Positions 1 to 7,069 of a stretch of 22,417 nucleotides of DNA are shown piece after piece; the stretch's first letter is position 1; each line of letters starts with the position of its first letter. The notes beneath the pieces were generated by a model that saw only the letters and a program-made list of their open reading frames with translations, searched no databases and was not told where the DNA came from. Source of the DNA: a virus; the IMG/VR virus record IMGVR_UViG_3300015241_000132, positions 1 to 22,417 of that record. One strand, written 5' to 3'. The position numbers were made by a program, and so were the translations under genes.

Positions 1-1690
1 TGCCTCTAAAACCACTGAGGCCCCACTTAAGAAGTTTAAGGAGTGACGGAAGGGAGCCAGGATCCATCTGAAGAAGAGGAGCAGCGGACTGCATAAATAG
101 AGCCAGCGCATTAATGTACTCCGTGCGGTCTTGCTTCATCTGAGCATAGTCCGCAATCGCGAGTGTTTCAGGGCGAACCGTAATTCGCCAACGCGCGTTA
201 TCGGAGTCTTTTATTAACTGAATGGCCTGTTCAACCAACTGCTGATCTTGTCCATCAACCGTTGAAAGAATGTTACTCTGTTTGACGACAGTTTCGGGCT
301 GATAGTGACGTGAGATGATCTCCACCTTGAGTCCTTGGATATCGCCCACCCACCGAGCAAACTCATTTTGAAGCGCTTCAATCCGAATGGAGCCATAGCT
401 GGCCTCCAGTTGATCCCGAGTAGCACTTGTGCGAGCACTACTTATCGCAGCACCTCGCATAATATCATTCATCCCCGTGACTTGATATAGTTGTTGTATC
501 TTTTCACCCTGCTTCGTGGTGAGGATTTCAATAGCATTGACAACTGCTTCAATGGGAACCCAATCAATGACTCCTTTGAGTCCGCCCTTTTCAGCGAATT
601 GCGCCCAGTTATCAACCGGGATGAGGTCATTCTCAATACCCTCAGTGAAGATGCGCTTAACCCCTTCCTGAGATTTATCGTAAATACCGACGAGTTTGCA
701 AGCATCGGTAAGAAGTGAAATTCTAGTTTGCAGTTTGTCAATCTCACGATACAAATCCTTCGCTATAGAATAGTCACTCCTCGGCATGTATTTAGACGTC
801 GTGGCATTGGCGATAAACGGAGGCGGGTCAGGCCAAAACCCCTTCAGTTGGAGAGGATCATCTTGCTTGTCTAAAGTTTCTTCAAATCCTTCTGTCCACC
901 AAGTGACACATTTATCTTTCTTATCCCAAATTTCCCAAACTTCAACCTGAGGGTCAACCGTACTTTCTTTATCTCCGCGACTTCTCATCACGGGACCCTT
1001 ATTTTTGAAGTCAATCTTCTTAGGGTCTATGTCTGGGAATCTTTCTTTGAATTCGTCCTTATCTAACCACGCTCGGTACGCTTTCCAACGAATTTCTGGG
1101 TGCGTACGAGCGGCTGACCAGAGAATATCGCTCCAATGAGTGTAAACGACGTCGACCCACTCTGTATCAAGTTCTTCTACGACAACAGCAGGAGCGATTT
1201 CTTCTCCTGTATCAGGCTGAATAATAGCCTCAAGATTTGTCTTTTTTGAACTGAACTGATATTGAACTCTAGCTGTCCCCAGCCCAGGGAGCAAACGATC
1301 TTGAAGTCCATTTCGGAAGACGGCTGCTATGTCCTCACCAGCTTCTTCTATGTCAGTATTAAGTATGCGAGTAAGCATAAGACCAGCAACCCGCGCAACG
1401 TTATCATCCGCGTCAGCAAAACGACGAGCAACCTCCACTTTCGGCACCTTACCGTAGAGCATACACATGAGGGTAGTCGTATTTGCATGGAAAAGATTCA
1501 GACGAGTGCTTACATCGCCCCATTCATCTTGTTCAGAAGTACGACTATCTAAAAACTTTTCTATTACTTTCTTAGACTCTTTTTGCCATTTTGCGAAATC
1601 TTTCTTAGCCGCAAGCATTTCAACAGACCACCGCTTCCACTGATCAGCAGGAGTATCTTTATATTCTCTGCCACCAGCATCTTCAGTCAT
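1..1690 (-). CDS. Phage portal protein (partial, C-terminus beyond window)
   Basis: An uninterrupted reading frame of 563 codons starts at ATG 1690 and runs off the left edge. It begins MTEDAGGREYKDTPADQW and contains stretches typical of podovirus/P22-like portal proteins, such as NDIMRGAAISSARTSATRDQ followed by a helical segment (LEASYGSIRIEALQNEFARW) and later QLIKDSDNARWRITVRPETL. Portal proteins form the dodecameric ring at one head vertex through which the terminase pumps DNA. The start overlaps the large terminase stop by eight bases (ATGACTGA), so translation of the two is probably coupled. The terminase-portal order and shared leftward direction support the call. The visible length already exceeds 560 residues, consistent with the 600-750 residue podovirus type, but the exact portal subfamily cannot be fixed by eye. 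Confidence 0.85.
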   Translation of the reverse strand, partial: MTEDAGGREYKDTPADQWKRWSVEMLAAKKDFAKWQKESKKVIEKFLDSRTSEQDEWGDVSTRLNLFHANTTTLMCMLYGKVPKVEVARRFADADDNVARVAGLMLTRILNTDIEEAGEDIAAVFRNGLQDRLLPGLGTARVQYQFSSKKTNLEAIIQPDTGEEIAPAVVVEELDTEWVDVVYTHWSDILWSAARTHPEIRWKAYRAWLDKDEFKERFPDIDPKKIDFKNKGPVMRSRGDKESTVDPQVEVWEIWDKKDKCVTWWTEGFEETLDKQDDPLQLKGFWPDPPPFIANATTSKYMPRSDYSIAKDLYREIDKLQTRISLLTDACKLVGIYDKSQEGVKRIFTEGIENDLIPVDNWAQFAEKGGLKGVIDWVPIEAVVNAIEILTTKQGEKIQQLYQVTGMNDIMRGAAISSARTSATRDQLEASYGSIRIEALQNEFARWVGDIQGLKVEIISRHYQPETVVKQSNILSTVDGQDQQLVEQAIQLIKDSDNARWRITVRPETLAIADYAQMKQDRTEYINALALFMQSAAPLLQMDPGSLPSLLKLLKWGLSGFRG

Positions 1691-3065
1691 AACGGCTTCT
1701 CCTGCGCAGACGTTTCTCTCGCTCGTCGAAAAGTAGTGCCAAACGCATATGATCGTTCGGTAAAATCACTTTCTTTTCTTCCGAATCCGAAATACTAATT
1801 TCTTTGGCCACAAGACATAGATAACGAAAAGCATCGGCCCCATGACTGGACCAATCATGCTGTGGGTGGTCAGAAAAGACCTTACGTTCATCATCGTAAG
1901 CTCGTCTATATGCACGTAAGGCCTCTACTCCAATTTCTGTCTTGTTACTAAAGAAGCAAGTAGGAAGTACCTTTCTAACGGCGTTTATACCGTCCTGAAT
2001 ATCAAGTTTAGGAGCAATACGAATAGGAAACTCCGCCTGAAGAAACTGCTCAACTGTGCTCCTGCCCGTCTGTAAACTTTTAGCTCTAGCATCATGTGGG
2101 AGCCAGATCGTCTTATATCTGTAGTTCTTTGACTCCAAAATGTCAAAGTAATACCTAAGAGGCTTACCGTCCGCTTCCAGGTAGTCAATGAGGGCAGTGC
2201 CTCCTGGTCTACGTTGATAGAACCACACAGCCGTTGAGTCGGTATACCCCAAATCGAAGACGGCATCCACTGACTGGTCGGGTTCGTGTTGAATATCAGC
2301 GTAAATCTGCCCTTTTTCCTCCAACTGACTGATAAGTTTCGCGTAGTAAGTTCCCTTGACGGCCGCATTGGGATCACAGAGGTATTCTTGACGATATTGC
2401 TCGTCATCCATCTCCGCCCGCTGAAGTCGTAGTTCTTCATCAGATAAAATGCCAGATTGATCAGCCCTAAGCAGCAGATTAAACCAAGTTGTTCTATAAT
2501 ACTCAGCATCTTTCTGTTCGCCTTCCCGTAGGTCTAATCCTTGGCTTCTCCGATAAATTCCATAGAAGTGATTCTTCCCCTTGAAAGTTCCAATGAAAAC
2601 CGCCCAACCTTTCCGGTCCGCCAATGTCGGCAGAAGGACCGTCCCCCAGACGCTTGGAGACATGTCGCCATACTCGTCAAGAACGACTCCATCAAAGTAT
2701 TGACCTCGGAAGGCGTCAGGGTTATCAGCGCCGTAGATAGAGATTTCTGCGGCGTTGTGCTTAAATTGAACGGTAAGTTCTGATTCACTCGGTTTTTTCG
2801 CCTCTAAGCCTTTCGTATATTCTTTAAGGTACTCCCAAGCAACCTTCTTAGCCTGTTTAAGTAGAGGTCCGACGTAAGCGTATCTTGGCCGCTTCTTCCG
2901 CGAATATATAGCCCTCGTAACCAACTCGTTGATGGACGCGACTGTCTTTCCAGCTCGCCGATGAGCCACCATGCAAGCAAAACGTTGCGATCTTTCATGG
3001 AAGGGTATAAATTGCTTCCGCGGGACGTAGTCAACACGGATTTCACCGTCTTCAGAGAGCTGCAT
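1683..3065 (-). CDS. terL: Terminase large subunit (DNA packaging ATPase-nuclease)
   Basis: A 460-residue protein from ATG 3065. The ATPase half shows Walker A AHRRAGKT (residues 34-41), Walker B VVLDEY (127-132) and a coupling motif near GTFKGKNHF (159-167). The C-terminal RNase H-like nuclease half shows acidic residues D271 (VFDLGYTD), D325 (PHDARAK) and D411 (GADAFRY). It cuts concatemeric phage DNA and drives it through the portal into the prohead. An in-frame TTG at 3089 would add eight residues, but ATG 3065 has a better ribosome site (AAGGTGG, nine bases upstream) and overlaps the preceding gene by only 14 bases. It is followed directly by the portal gene. Length and motif order are normal for the family. 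Confidence 0.95.
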   Translation of the reverse strand: MQLSEDGEIRVDYVPRKQFIPFHERSQRFACMVAHRRAGKTVASINELVTRAIYSRKKRPRYAYVGPLLKQAKKVAWEYLKEYTKGLEAKKPSESELTVQFKHNAAEISIYGADNPDAFRGQYFDGVVLDEYGDMSPSVWGTVLLPTLADRKGWAVFIGTFKGKNHFYGIYRRSQGLDLREGEQKDAEYYRTTWFNLLLRADQSGILSDEELRLQRAEMDDEQYRQEYLCDPNAAVKGTYYAKLISQLEEKGQIYADIQHEPDQSVDAVFDLGYTDSTAVWFYQRRPGGTALIDYLEADGKPLRYYFDILESKNYRYKTIWLPHDARAKSLQTGRSTVEQFLQAEFPIRIAPKLDIQDGINAVRKVLPTCFFSNKTEIGVEALRAYRRAYDDERKVFSDHPQHDWSSHGADAFRYLCLVAKEISISDSEEKKVILPNDHMRLALLFDEREKRLRRRSRYD

Positions 3066-3459
3066 CAAGGAACGCCACCTTCGCCTCAACAGCCCCCCGA
3101 ATTTTCAACAAATTTTCAGCTATTTTCGCGTGTTTTTCGGGTTCGTGCAGCTTCAACCACTGAATTTGTCGTACTCGTTCGTCCAAGTACGCCGTGCAGT
3201 GCCAACAATCAAGACTTTTATCCGAAAATTCATAAAAAGCTGGAAGATTCACTCCCTGTTGAACTAAAAACTTATCAACTTGTAGATCACTCCAGTCTTC
3301 TAACGGAAAGATATACTCAATTCCGCCAATAGTCATGCCAGATTCAACAGGCGACGTGTACTTCTCTTCTTTTCGCTGCCCTCGATAGATTCTTTCTGGT
3401 TTTAGTTCCATCATCTTATCCCACATTGGCCCCCAAATATTCATACCACAACAATTCAT
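3052..3459 (-). CDS. PAPS reductase-like (PP-loop superfamily) protein, C-terminal part
   Basis: This 135-residue frame is the second half of a phage PAPS-reductase-like protein. It shows the CC pair near its start (MNCCGMNIWGPMW), a RGQRKEE segment, the GIEYIFPLEDWSDLQVDKFL block typical of the family's C-terminal lobe, and a SLDCWHCTAY cysteine pair. It lies in the same frame as the N-terminal half (3484-3750), and only a single TAG at 3484-3486 separates them. The nine codons between the stop and this ATG (reading DDVTIQSW) also look like family sequence, so the two were once, or still are, one ~230-residue protein. Whether this half is made alone from ATG 3459, by readthrough, or not at all cannot be told. 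Its end overlaps the large terminase start. Confidence 0.75.
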   Translation of the reverse strand: MNCCGMNIWGPMWDKMMELKPERIYRGQRKEEKYTSPVESGMTIGGIEYIFPLEDWSDLQVDKFLVQQGVNLPAFYEFSDKSLDCWHCTAYLDERVRQIQWLKLHEPEKHAKIAENLLKIRGAVEAKVAFLDAAL

Positions 3460-3483
3460 CCATGATTGTATCGTTACGTCGTC

Positions 3484-3750
3484 CTATCCTCGTGCAATTT
3501 GACCCTGTAAGGAATTCGTAATCGGCACAATGTCCGATGGGATGCCAAAAGCTTCATTTTGACCTAAAACATCACCTGTGATTTCAAGAAAATGCGGAAC
3601 TAATTTCTTTATTTCTTCCATCTGCTCCACGGTCTGGGGCCATGGAGCGCCCGCATTCATCCAAACAACAGTTAAGTCATTCCACTGCTCTTTGAGCAGA
3701 TAAAGACAGGCTAGAGAGTCCCTGCCCCCACTAAACTGCAGAACGTCCAC
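3484..3750 (-). CDS. PAPS reductase-like (PP-loop superfamily) protein, N-terminal part ending at an in-frame TAG
   Basis: An 88-residue frame from GTG 3750. It begins VDVLQFSGGRDSLACLYLL, and SGGRDS is the ATP-pyrophosphatase PP-loop of the PAPS reductase/adenine nucleotide alpha-hydrolase superfamily. AGAPWPQTVEQMEE and GIPSDIVPI follow, as in phage members that sit next to terminase genes. The frame stops at TAG 3484-3486, yet the same frame continues downstream with the rest of the family sequence. Phage copies are often proposed to act in sulfur or DNA/RNA modification, but no specific substrate is supported here. There is no clear ribosome site before the GTG. It starts 17 bases after the acidic protein gene, so it may depend on coupling. 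A sequencing error at the TAG is possible. Confidence 0.75.
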   Translation of the reverse strand: MDVLQFSGGRDSLACLYLLKEQWNDLTVVWMNAGAPWPQTVEQMEEIKKLVPHFLEITGDVLGQNEAFGIPSDIVPITNSLQGQIARG

Positions 3751-3767
3751 GAAGTGCGTGAGCCAGA

Positions 3768-3998
3768 TTAAACTGCCTCATCAGACTCATCGCCATCGCC
3801 ATCCTCGGATTCATCCTCGGAGGTCTCCCCTGGGCCATCCTGTTCGTCATGAACCTCTGCGTCGGAGGTCGGGGCACTGCTTCCGCTGGATCCGGTGGTT
3901 TCATCATCCCCAACATCGGCCGCCTCCTCAGTCACTTCCGGTTCGTCGTACTCCACTGGTGTGCTGCTCCCCGGATGAACTATCGTTCGTTTCGGCAT
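3768..3998 (-). CDS. Small highly acidic, low-complexity phage protein
   Basis: A 76-residue protein starting MPKRTIVHPGSSTPVEYDEP and continuing as a long run of Asp, Glu, Ser, Thr and Gly, ending GDGDESDEAV. It is predicted disordered and strongly negatively charged. ATG 3998 is chosen over ATG 4013 because GGGGAG lies seven bases upstream. It overlaps the end of the upstream small-terminase candidate by 71 bases in another frame, so part of the acidic sequence is overprinted. It sits between packaging genes, so a role in packaging or head assembly is possible, but no function is recognised. Confidence 0.6.
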   Translation of the reverse strand: MPKRTIVHPGSSTPVEYDEPEVTEEAADVGDDETTGSSGSSAPTSDAEVHDEQDGPGETSEDESEDGDGDESDEAV

Positions 3999-4344
3999 CA
4001 GTGTACTCCCCATCCAATGGACTACGCGGCAGCGCGGGCCGTATAATATGTGTGAGTTGTCCCATCACTTCTAATTGCGAAGATGCTGGGATGGTCTTAC
4101 CCCACAGCTTAAAGAATTCGGTGGGGTTCACGTGAGCCCAGATTGCTAGACGTGGAACCCCACCGATTAGCTGAAATGCTTCGTCAATCGCTTCCAACAC
4201 CCGCCGCCGGGAGAACTGACGTTGGGGTAGCCTAGTGAGTGACTTACCAGATTCAGCTAATTCTGCGAATGTCTCCCCCATCTTACCGAACCCGTCGTCG
4301 TCAATAAATTGTTTGAGTGCAGGATCTGTCGGTATGATTTCCAT
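3928..4344 (-). CDS. Candidate small terminase subunit / phage packaging-region protein
   Basis: A 138-residue protein from ATG 4344, beginning MEIIPTDPALKQFIDDDGFG. The central part (RRRVLEAIDEAFQLIGGVPR, then LAIWAHVNPTEFFKLWGKTI) matches in style a conserved phage protein found beside the large terminase and often treated as a small-terminase-like DNA-recognition subunit. That function is an inference from sequence flavour and position. The C-terminal ~35 residues are polar and look disordered (TDAETNDSSSGEQHTSGVRR). It is the first gene of the leftward packaging operon. Upstream in-frame starts (ATG 4371, GTG 4389) are possible, because the ribosome site is weak. A TTGCCG...TATACT promoter-like pair (4353-4382) lies so close upstream of ATG 4344 that it would give a nearly leaderless transcript. 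Confidence 0.6.
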   Translation of the reverse strand: MEIIPTDPALKQFIDDDGFGKMGETFAELAESGKSLTRLPQRQFSRRRVLEAIDEAFQLIGGVPRLAIWAHVNPTEFFKLWGKTIPASSQLEVMGQLTHIIRPALPRSPLDGEYTDAETNDSSSGEQHTSGVRRTGSD

Positions 4345-4385
4345 GGACTCGGAGTATACCACAATCAGCATGGCATCGGCAACTG

Positions 4386-4407
4386 TCACACCTTATACTA
4401 TAGGGGC
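4386..4407 (-). promoter_or_regulatory. Conserved promoter-like element, copy 1 (head of packaging operon)
   Basis: Read leftward this is GCCCCTATAGTATAAGGTGT followed by GA. The same sequence less two bases occurs at 13078-13097, at the head of the other leftward gene cluster, and similarity extends a few bases on both sides. It contains a TATAGT/-10-like core. A promoter or activator site used for leftward genes is the simplest reading, but no matching -35 box is evident, so a phage-specific or activated promoter is possible. Confidence 0.45.
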
Positions 4408-4493
4408 TGGCACAGCACTGGATTGAACCGCAACCCATGACACCGCAGCGAACTCCCCAAACAATAGACGGCCCGCTCCACGGGCGGGCGGTT

Positions 4494-4543
4494 CCTCCGT
4501 ATGGCGGTGACGGAGGCCGGGTAATAGACACCGCCTTTCTTTT
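4494..4543 (+). promoter_or_regulatory. Leader with two mutually exclusive hairpins (attenuator-like)
   Basis: CCTCCGT (4494-4500) can pair with ACGGAGG (4510-4516). Alternatively GGCGGTG (4503-4509) can pair with CACCGCC (4529-4535), followed by TTTCTTTTC, a terminator-like form. The two cannot form together. It lies just upstream of the rightward gene at 4566, so it may control readthrough into that operon. No rightward promoter upstream is clear, and the second hairpin has a long 19-base loop, so this is tentative. Confidence 0.35.
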
Positions 4544-4565
4544 CATTAACCAAGGAGAGTAAGAA

Positions 4566-4916
4566 GTGGGAACTCAAGCAACCACACGCCAAGAGCGTGA
4601 AGCCGTCCGTACCAGCGGGAAGGTAGACCCCGATGCGTTTAAGGCAGAACCTGCAGACCAGCAGGAAAGCGATACGCTAGGTATCGTGGAACTGGCCGCG
4701 ATCTACATCGCCAACGGGGGCACGGACCGGAGAGCACAGAAGGTGTTCAAGGCTGGACAAAAAGCCGGGCACATTGACTCGACTGGGAACTACGTCGGCC
4801 CGCAGGCGCGGGAGAACAGTGAACCCAGTGACCTGGACAACGCACTAGCCGGAAGCACGCCACTGAATGTGGCGGAACTGATGGACCTGTGCGGTGAATC
4901 GGAGGATGACGACTGA
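4566..4916 (+). CDS. Hypothetical phage protein (116 aa), first rightward gene
   Basis: Starts at GTG 4566 with AAGGAG eight bases upstream. The protein is polar and acidic at both ends (DPDAFKAEPADQQESD near the start, GESEDDD at the end). Between them is a more ordered part, LGIVELAAIYIANGGTDRRA then QKVFKAGQKAGHIDSTGNY. No family is recognised. It is followed at once by a strong terminator hairpin (4922-4948), so it may be expressed as a single-gene unit and perhaps at high level. GC-rich compared with later genes in the same direction. A virion or scaffold-type protein is possible, but nothing in the sequence proves it. Confidence 0.75.
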   Translation: MGTQATTRQEREAVRTSGKVDPDAFKAEPADQQESDTLGIVELAAIYIANGGTDRRAQKVFKAGQKAGHIDSTGNYVGPQARENSEPSDLDNALAGSTPLNVAELMDLCGESEDDD

Positions 4917-4921
4917 TCCTG

Positions 4922-4948
4922 CGGGGGGCGCTCCTGGCCCCCCGTTTT
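4922..4948 (+). terminator. Rho-independent terminator
   Basis: CGGGGGG (4922-4928) pairs with CCCCCCG (4938-4944) around a nine-base loop, followed by TTTTCCTT. It lies directly after the stop of the gene at 4566-4916 and ahead of the next gene at 4971. Confidence 0.75.
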
Positions 4949-4970
4949 CCTTAACAACCATGGAGCCGCC

Positions 4971-5231
4971 ATGAAAGATAAACCCTGCATCATTGAACAT
5001 TGTCCAAACATGGGGCGAGTGCGCAGCCCCCTCTGTTCAGCTTGCGCACACAACTTCAATTACTGGGAAAGAAAGGGGGCCGTGGCGATTATCGCCAGAC
5101 AAAACACGCTTGAAAAATGGCAAGATAGGATGATGTACCTTGAAAACCGAGACAAGGAATACAGAAATGTTGCGAGATCAATCAGTAACCGCAGAAAAGC
5201 CGGAGTCAAAGCCTACGCCGAAGCCTACTAA
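4971..5231 (+). CDS. Small putative zinc-binding protein (86 aa)
   Basis: Starts at ATG 4971 with GGAG five bases upstream. The N-terminus carries four cysteines in a C-x4-C-x10-C-x2-C pattern (C6, C11, C22, C25: KPCIIEHCPNMG then PLCSACAHNF), which fits a compact zinc ribbon. The rest is basic and helical (ARQNTLEKWQDRMMYLENRD). A small DNA- or RNA-binding protein is a fair guess, but no family is recognised. Its last 65 bases are overlapped by the next gene. Confidence 0.75.
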   Translation: MKDKPCIIEHCPNMGRVRSPLCSACAHNFNYWERKGAVAIIARQNTLEKWQDRMMYLENRDKEYRNVARSISNRRKAGVKAYAEAY

Positions 5232-5676
5232 GCAGATCCGTAGGCAGTTCACAGAAAAGCAAAAAGCGAAAGTCATAGCTTACGCAAAAGAGCATGGAGT
5301 CGCCAATGCGGGTAGGCACTTTGACATCACCACTGGCGTTGTGAGTAGGTGGGTCCAAGAAATAAAAGGAAGGGCAACGGCCCCCAGATACACCGAGGCC
5401 TTCAAGGCCAAAGTGGTCGCGTATGCGCGCGAGCATGGAGCGGTGAAGGCAGCAGAAAAGTATGGTCCTCACAACAGCGCCATCTACGCTTGGCTGCAGA
5501 AAGACCGAAAACCGGCACCCTACACCAAGAATGTGGAGCAGAAGCGCGTTCCGGGACCACTTTACCTACTCGCGCGCAAGCTGGCGGGAGAGGTGAAGCT
5601 TAGGCTCCAAGCCACAGGTGAGTTGGACAATTTGGTGATTTACGCCGACATGCTGGTAAAGGAGATATTGAAATGA
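5167..5676 (+). CDS. Tandem helix-turn-helix DNA-binding protein (169 aa)
   Basis: Starts at ATG 5167 with AAGGA eight bases upstream; a TTG at 5140 in the same frame lacks such a site. After a Lys/Pro-rich N-terminal arm, the protein carries two copies of a transposase-type helix-turn-helix. The first is at about residues 28-66 (FTEKQKAKVIAYAKEHG, then GVVSRWVQEI) and the second at about 75-112 (YTEAFKAKVVAYAREHG, then NSAIYAWLQK). The copies share KAKV-AYA-EHG and look like an internal duplication. No transposase catalytic domain follows; the C-terminal ~55 residues are a helical tail. It probably binds DNA with two HTH units and could regulate phage genes. The stop overlaps the next start (ATGA). 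Confidence 0.8.
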   Translation: MLRDQSVTAEKPESKPTPKPTKQIRRQFTEKQKAKVIAYAKEHGVANAGRHFDITTGVVSRWVQEIKGRATAPRYTEAFKAKVVAYAREHGAVKAAEKYGPHNSAIYAWLQKDRKPAPYTKNVEQKRVPGPLYLLARKLAGEVKLRLQATGELDNLVIYADMLVKEILK

Positions 5677-5987
5677 CCCGTGAAGAGTTTGAAAAGACAT
5701 TTATAGCTGTTCTGGGGGAAGCCGTAAAGGCTGGCTTTCTTCATCGAATGGTGTTCATGGCGGACACAGCTGAACATCACGTGATGCTGACCAACATGGG
5801 TCAGAAATCAACCCTACACTTCTTACTACACATGGCTCAGCACGCAGTGGATGGAAGAGGTGACAACGTGGTTGCCTACAACCTTGTCACGGGCGAACGC
5901 CACTTCGGTGAAGACGCTGAAGAAGTCTTTGCCGCAGGCATAGCTGCTTCAAAGAAGGGCAACGGCCGCAGAAAGAAAGCCCACTAG
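5673..5987 (+). CDS. Hypothetical phage protein (104 aa)
   Basis: Starts at ATG 5673, overlapping the stop of the HTH gene by four bases (ATGA), so translation is coupled. Begins MTREEFEKTFIAVLGEAVKA. The fold looks mixed alpha/beta with a histidine-containing middle (ADTAEHHVMLTNMGQ, HFLLHMAQHAVDGRG), and the tail is strongly basic (KKGNGRRKKAH). The family is not recognised. The histidines do not form a clear metal-binding motif. Confidence 0.75.
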   Translation: MTREEFEKTFIAVLGEAVKAGFLHRMVFMADTAEHHVMLTNMGQKSTLHFLLHMAQHAVDGRGDNVVAYNLVTGERHFGEDAEEVFAAGIAASKKGNGRRKKAH

Positions 5988-5997
5988 GGAGGGCACC

Positions 5998-6333
5998 ATG
6001 ACTGTTGAAGTTAACGACGCCATCATTGGCATTTGGCTCGTAATTTCCAAAGATGGCCCGTGGGTACTGACACTTGAACGCGCAGAAGATGGCAAGGTGT
6101 TTCTCAGGGACTACATGAAGGGGAGGTTGCGTGAACGGAAGGAAGTCAGAGACGTGGACCTACCTGAGATTCTTAAGGGAGTGCGACGGGCCGTCCGTAA
6201 GGTTATGGAAGAAACCGAAAGCGACAAGGGATGGGAGGCTATACGCGGCGCGCGCACGATGGAAGAATATATGGAAGTCTTGCGCCGCCTTCCTGCGTTC
6301 AAGGAAAAGGTAAGTGAAGGTTCCAAGAATTAG
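5998..6333 (+). CDS. Hypothetical phage protein (111 aa)
   Basis: Starts at ATG 5998 with a strong GGGAGG site seven bases upstream. The N-terminal third is beta-rich (VNDAIIGIWLVISKDGPWVL), and the remainder is charged and helical (RLRERKEVRDVDLPEILKG, then RTMEEYMEVLRRLPAFKEKV). The family is not recognised. It ends with TAG, and the next gene starts 20 bases before that stop. Confidence 0.75.
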   Translation: MTVEVNDAIIGIWLVISKDGPWVLTLERAEDGKVFLRDYMKGRLRERKEVRDVDLPEILKGVRRAVRKVMEETESDKGWEAIRGARTMEEYMEVLRRLPAFKEKVSEGSKN

Positions 6334-6529
6334 TTGGGTTCTGTTTGTTTGCTCAGTTGTGAATGGGTACTTCGTAGGCTTCTGGCTGATATACGAAACA
6401 GACTACAAACCCGAAGGATTTCGTATTCTTGCCATACTTGTAAATTCATGGGCTACGTGGTATTCGTTTAGAAATTTCTGGCGTTACAGGCAGATTGAAC
6501 AACACTTAGAATCACTAAGGAGATTGTAA
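6314..6529 (+). CDS. Small two-helix membrane protein (71 aa)
   Basis: Starts at GTG 6314 with AAGG shortly upstream, inside the end of the preceding gene. Two hydrophobic stretches (about residues 6-26, ISWVLFVCSVVNGYFVGFWL; about 37-53, FRILAILVNSWATWYSF) predict two inner-membrane helices. A basic/polar C-terminal tail follows (RYRQIEQHLESLRRL). The role is unknown; small phage membrane proteins of this kind can act in superinfection exclusion or lysis, but nothing here singles one out. The stop and the next start overlap as TAATG. Confidence 0.65.
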   Translation: MKVPRISWVLFVCSVVNGYFVGFWLIYETDYKPEGFRILAILVNSWATWYSFRNFWRYRQIEQHLESLRRL

Positions 6530-6729
6530 TGACAAGAGAAGAAAGAATGATGAGACTTCTGTTAGAAACTAGACTTTTCCTCGGAACCATACATTCATGG
6601 TACGTAGAACGAGTACAGGAAGGTCGTGCTCAACAGTACATAGTCCAGCGCATGGAAGAAAGACTTGAAAGATTTGACAAAGAGATGAAAGTGATCGAGA
6701 AACCCCCAGTGGCCTATATCGGCCGATAA
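6529..6729 (+). CDS. Small helical hypothetical protein (66 aa)
   Basis: ATG 6529 overlaps the preceding stop (TAATG), with AAGGAG a little upstream, so translation is coupled to the membrane protein gene. The protein is charged and predicted all-helical (RMMRLLLETRLFLGTIHSWY, then RMEERLERFDKEMKVIEKPP), probably a short coiled coil. The family is not recognised. Confidence 0.65.
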   Translation: MTREERMMRLLLETRLFLGTIHSWYVERVQEGRAQQYIVQRMEERLERFDKEMKVIEKPPVAYIGR

Positions 6730-6739
6730 GGAGACGATG

Positions 6740-7069
6740 ATGGAGATGGTATCACAAGACATTGGTGACACTCGGCTCATGGCGTTAGCAGACGTCTTAG
6801 ATCGGACAGATCACTATAATCAACTCGATGGTAACCTCTGCGCCTACGGTCACTACCGTCGCTATATAAGCGATTTCATTAGCCTCCAGAACGAACTTCA
6901 CCTAACCAACAACGAACTGGTAGAAATCTTCGCCAGCAACGGTTGCGGTGATGCAAGGCGGGATGGAAAGAAGGCAGCTCGGTATATCCGTGAATTTGTT
7001 GCCCGACGCTCGCCCAATCCAGAGTTTCGCGCTGTGCTGGTCGGCCCAATCGCGGAATTGGTGACGTGA
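6740..7069 (+). CDS. Hypothetical phage protein (~109 aa)
   Basis: Two adjacent ATGs (6737 and 6740) are possible. 6740 sits better behind AAGGAG, six bases upstream. Begins MEMVSQDIGDTRLMALADVL. It is mostly helical, with a short Cys/Gly segment in the middle (EIFASNGCGDARRDGKKAAR). No recognised family. Its stop overlaps the GTG start of the next gene by four bases (GTGA). Confidence 0.7.
   Translation: MEMVSQDIGDTRLMALADVLDRTDHYNQLDGNLCAYGHYRRYISDFISLQNELHLTNNELVEIFASNGCGDARRDGKKAARYIREFVARRSPNPEFRAVLVGPIAELVT

Noticed and set aside
1985-2509. 174-codon leftward frame inside the terminase gene
   Set aside because: It is a shadow of the large terminase in another frame, with no motif and no ribosome site.
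3484-3486. General TAG reassignment in this phage
   Set aside because: Several genes end cleanly in TAG with the next gene following, and no long gene other than the PAPS-reductase-like one is broken by TAG.
4386-4407. Plus-strand resemblance of TATACTATAGGGG to a T7-type RNA polymerase promoter
   Set aside because: The second copy (13078-13097) would then transcribe antisense into the primase gene, and no phage RNA polymerase is seen here. Leftward use explains both positions better.
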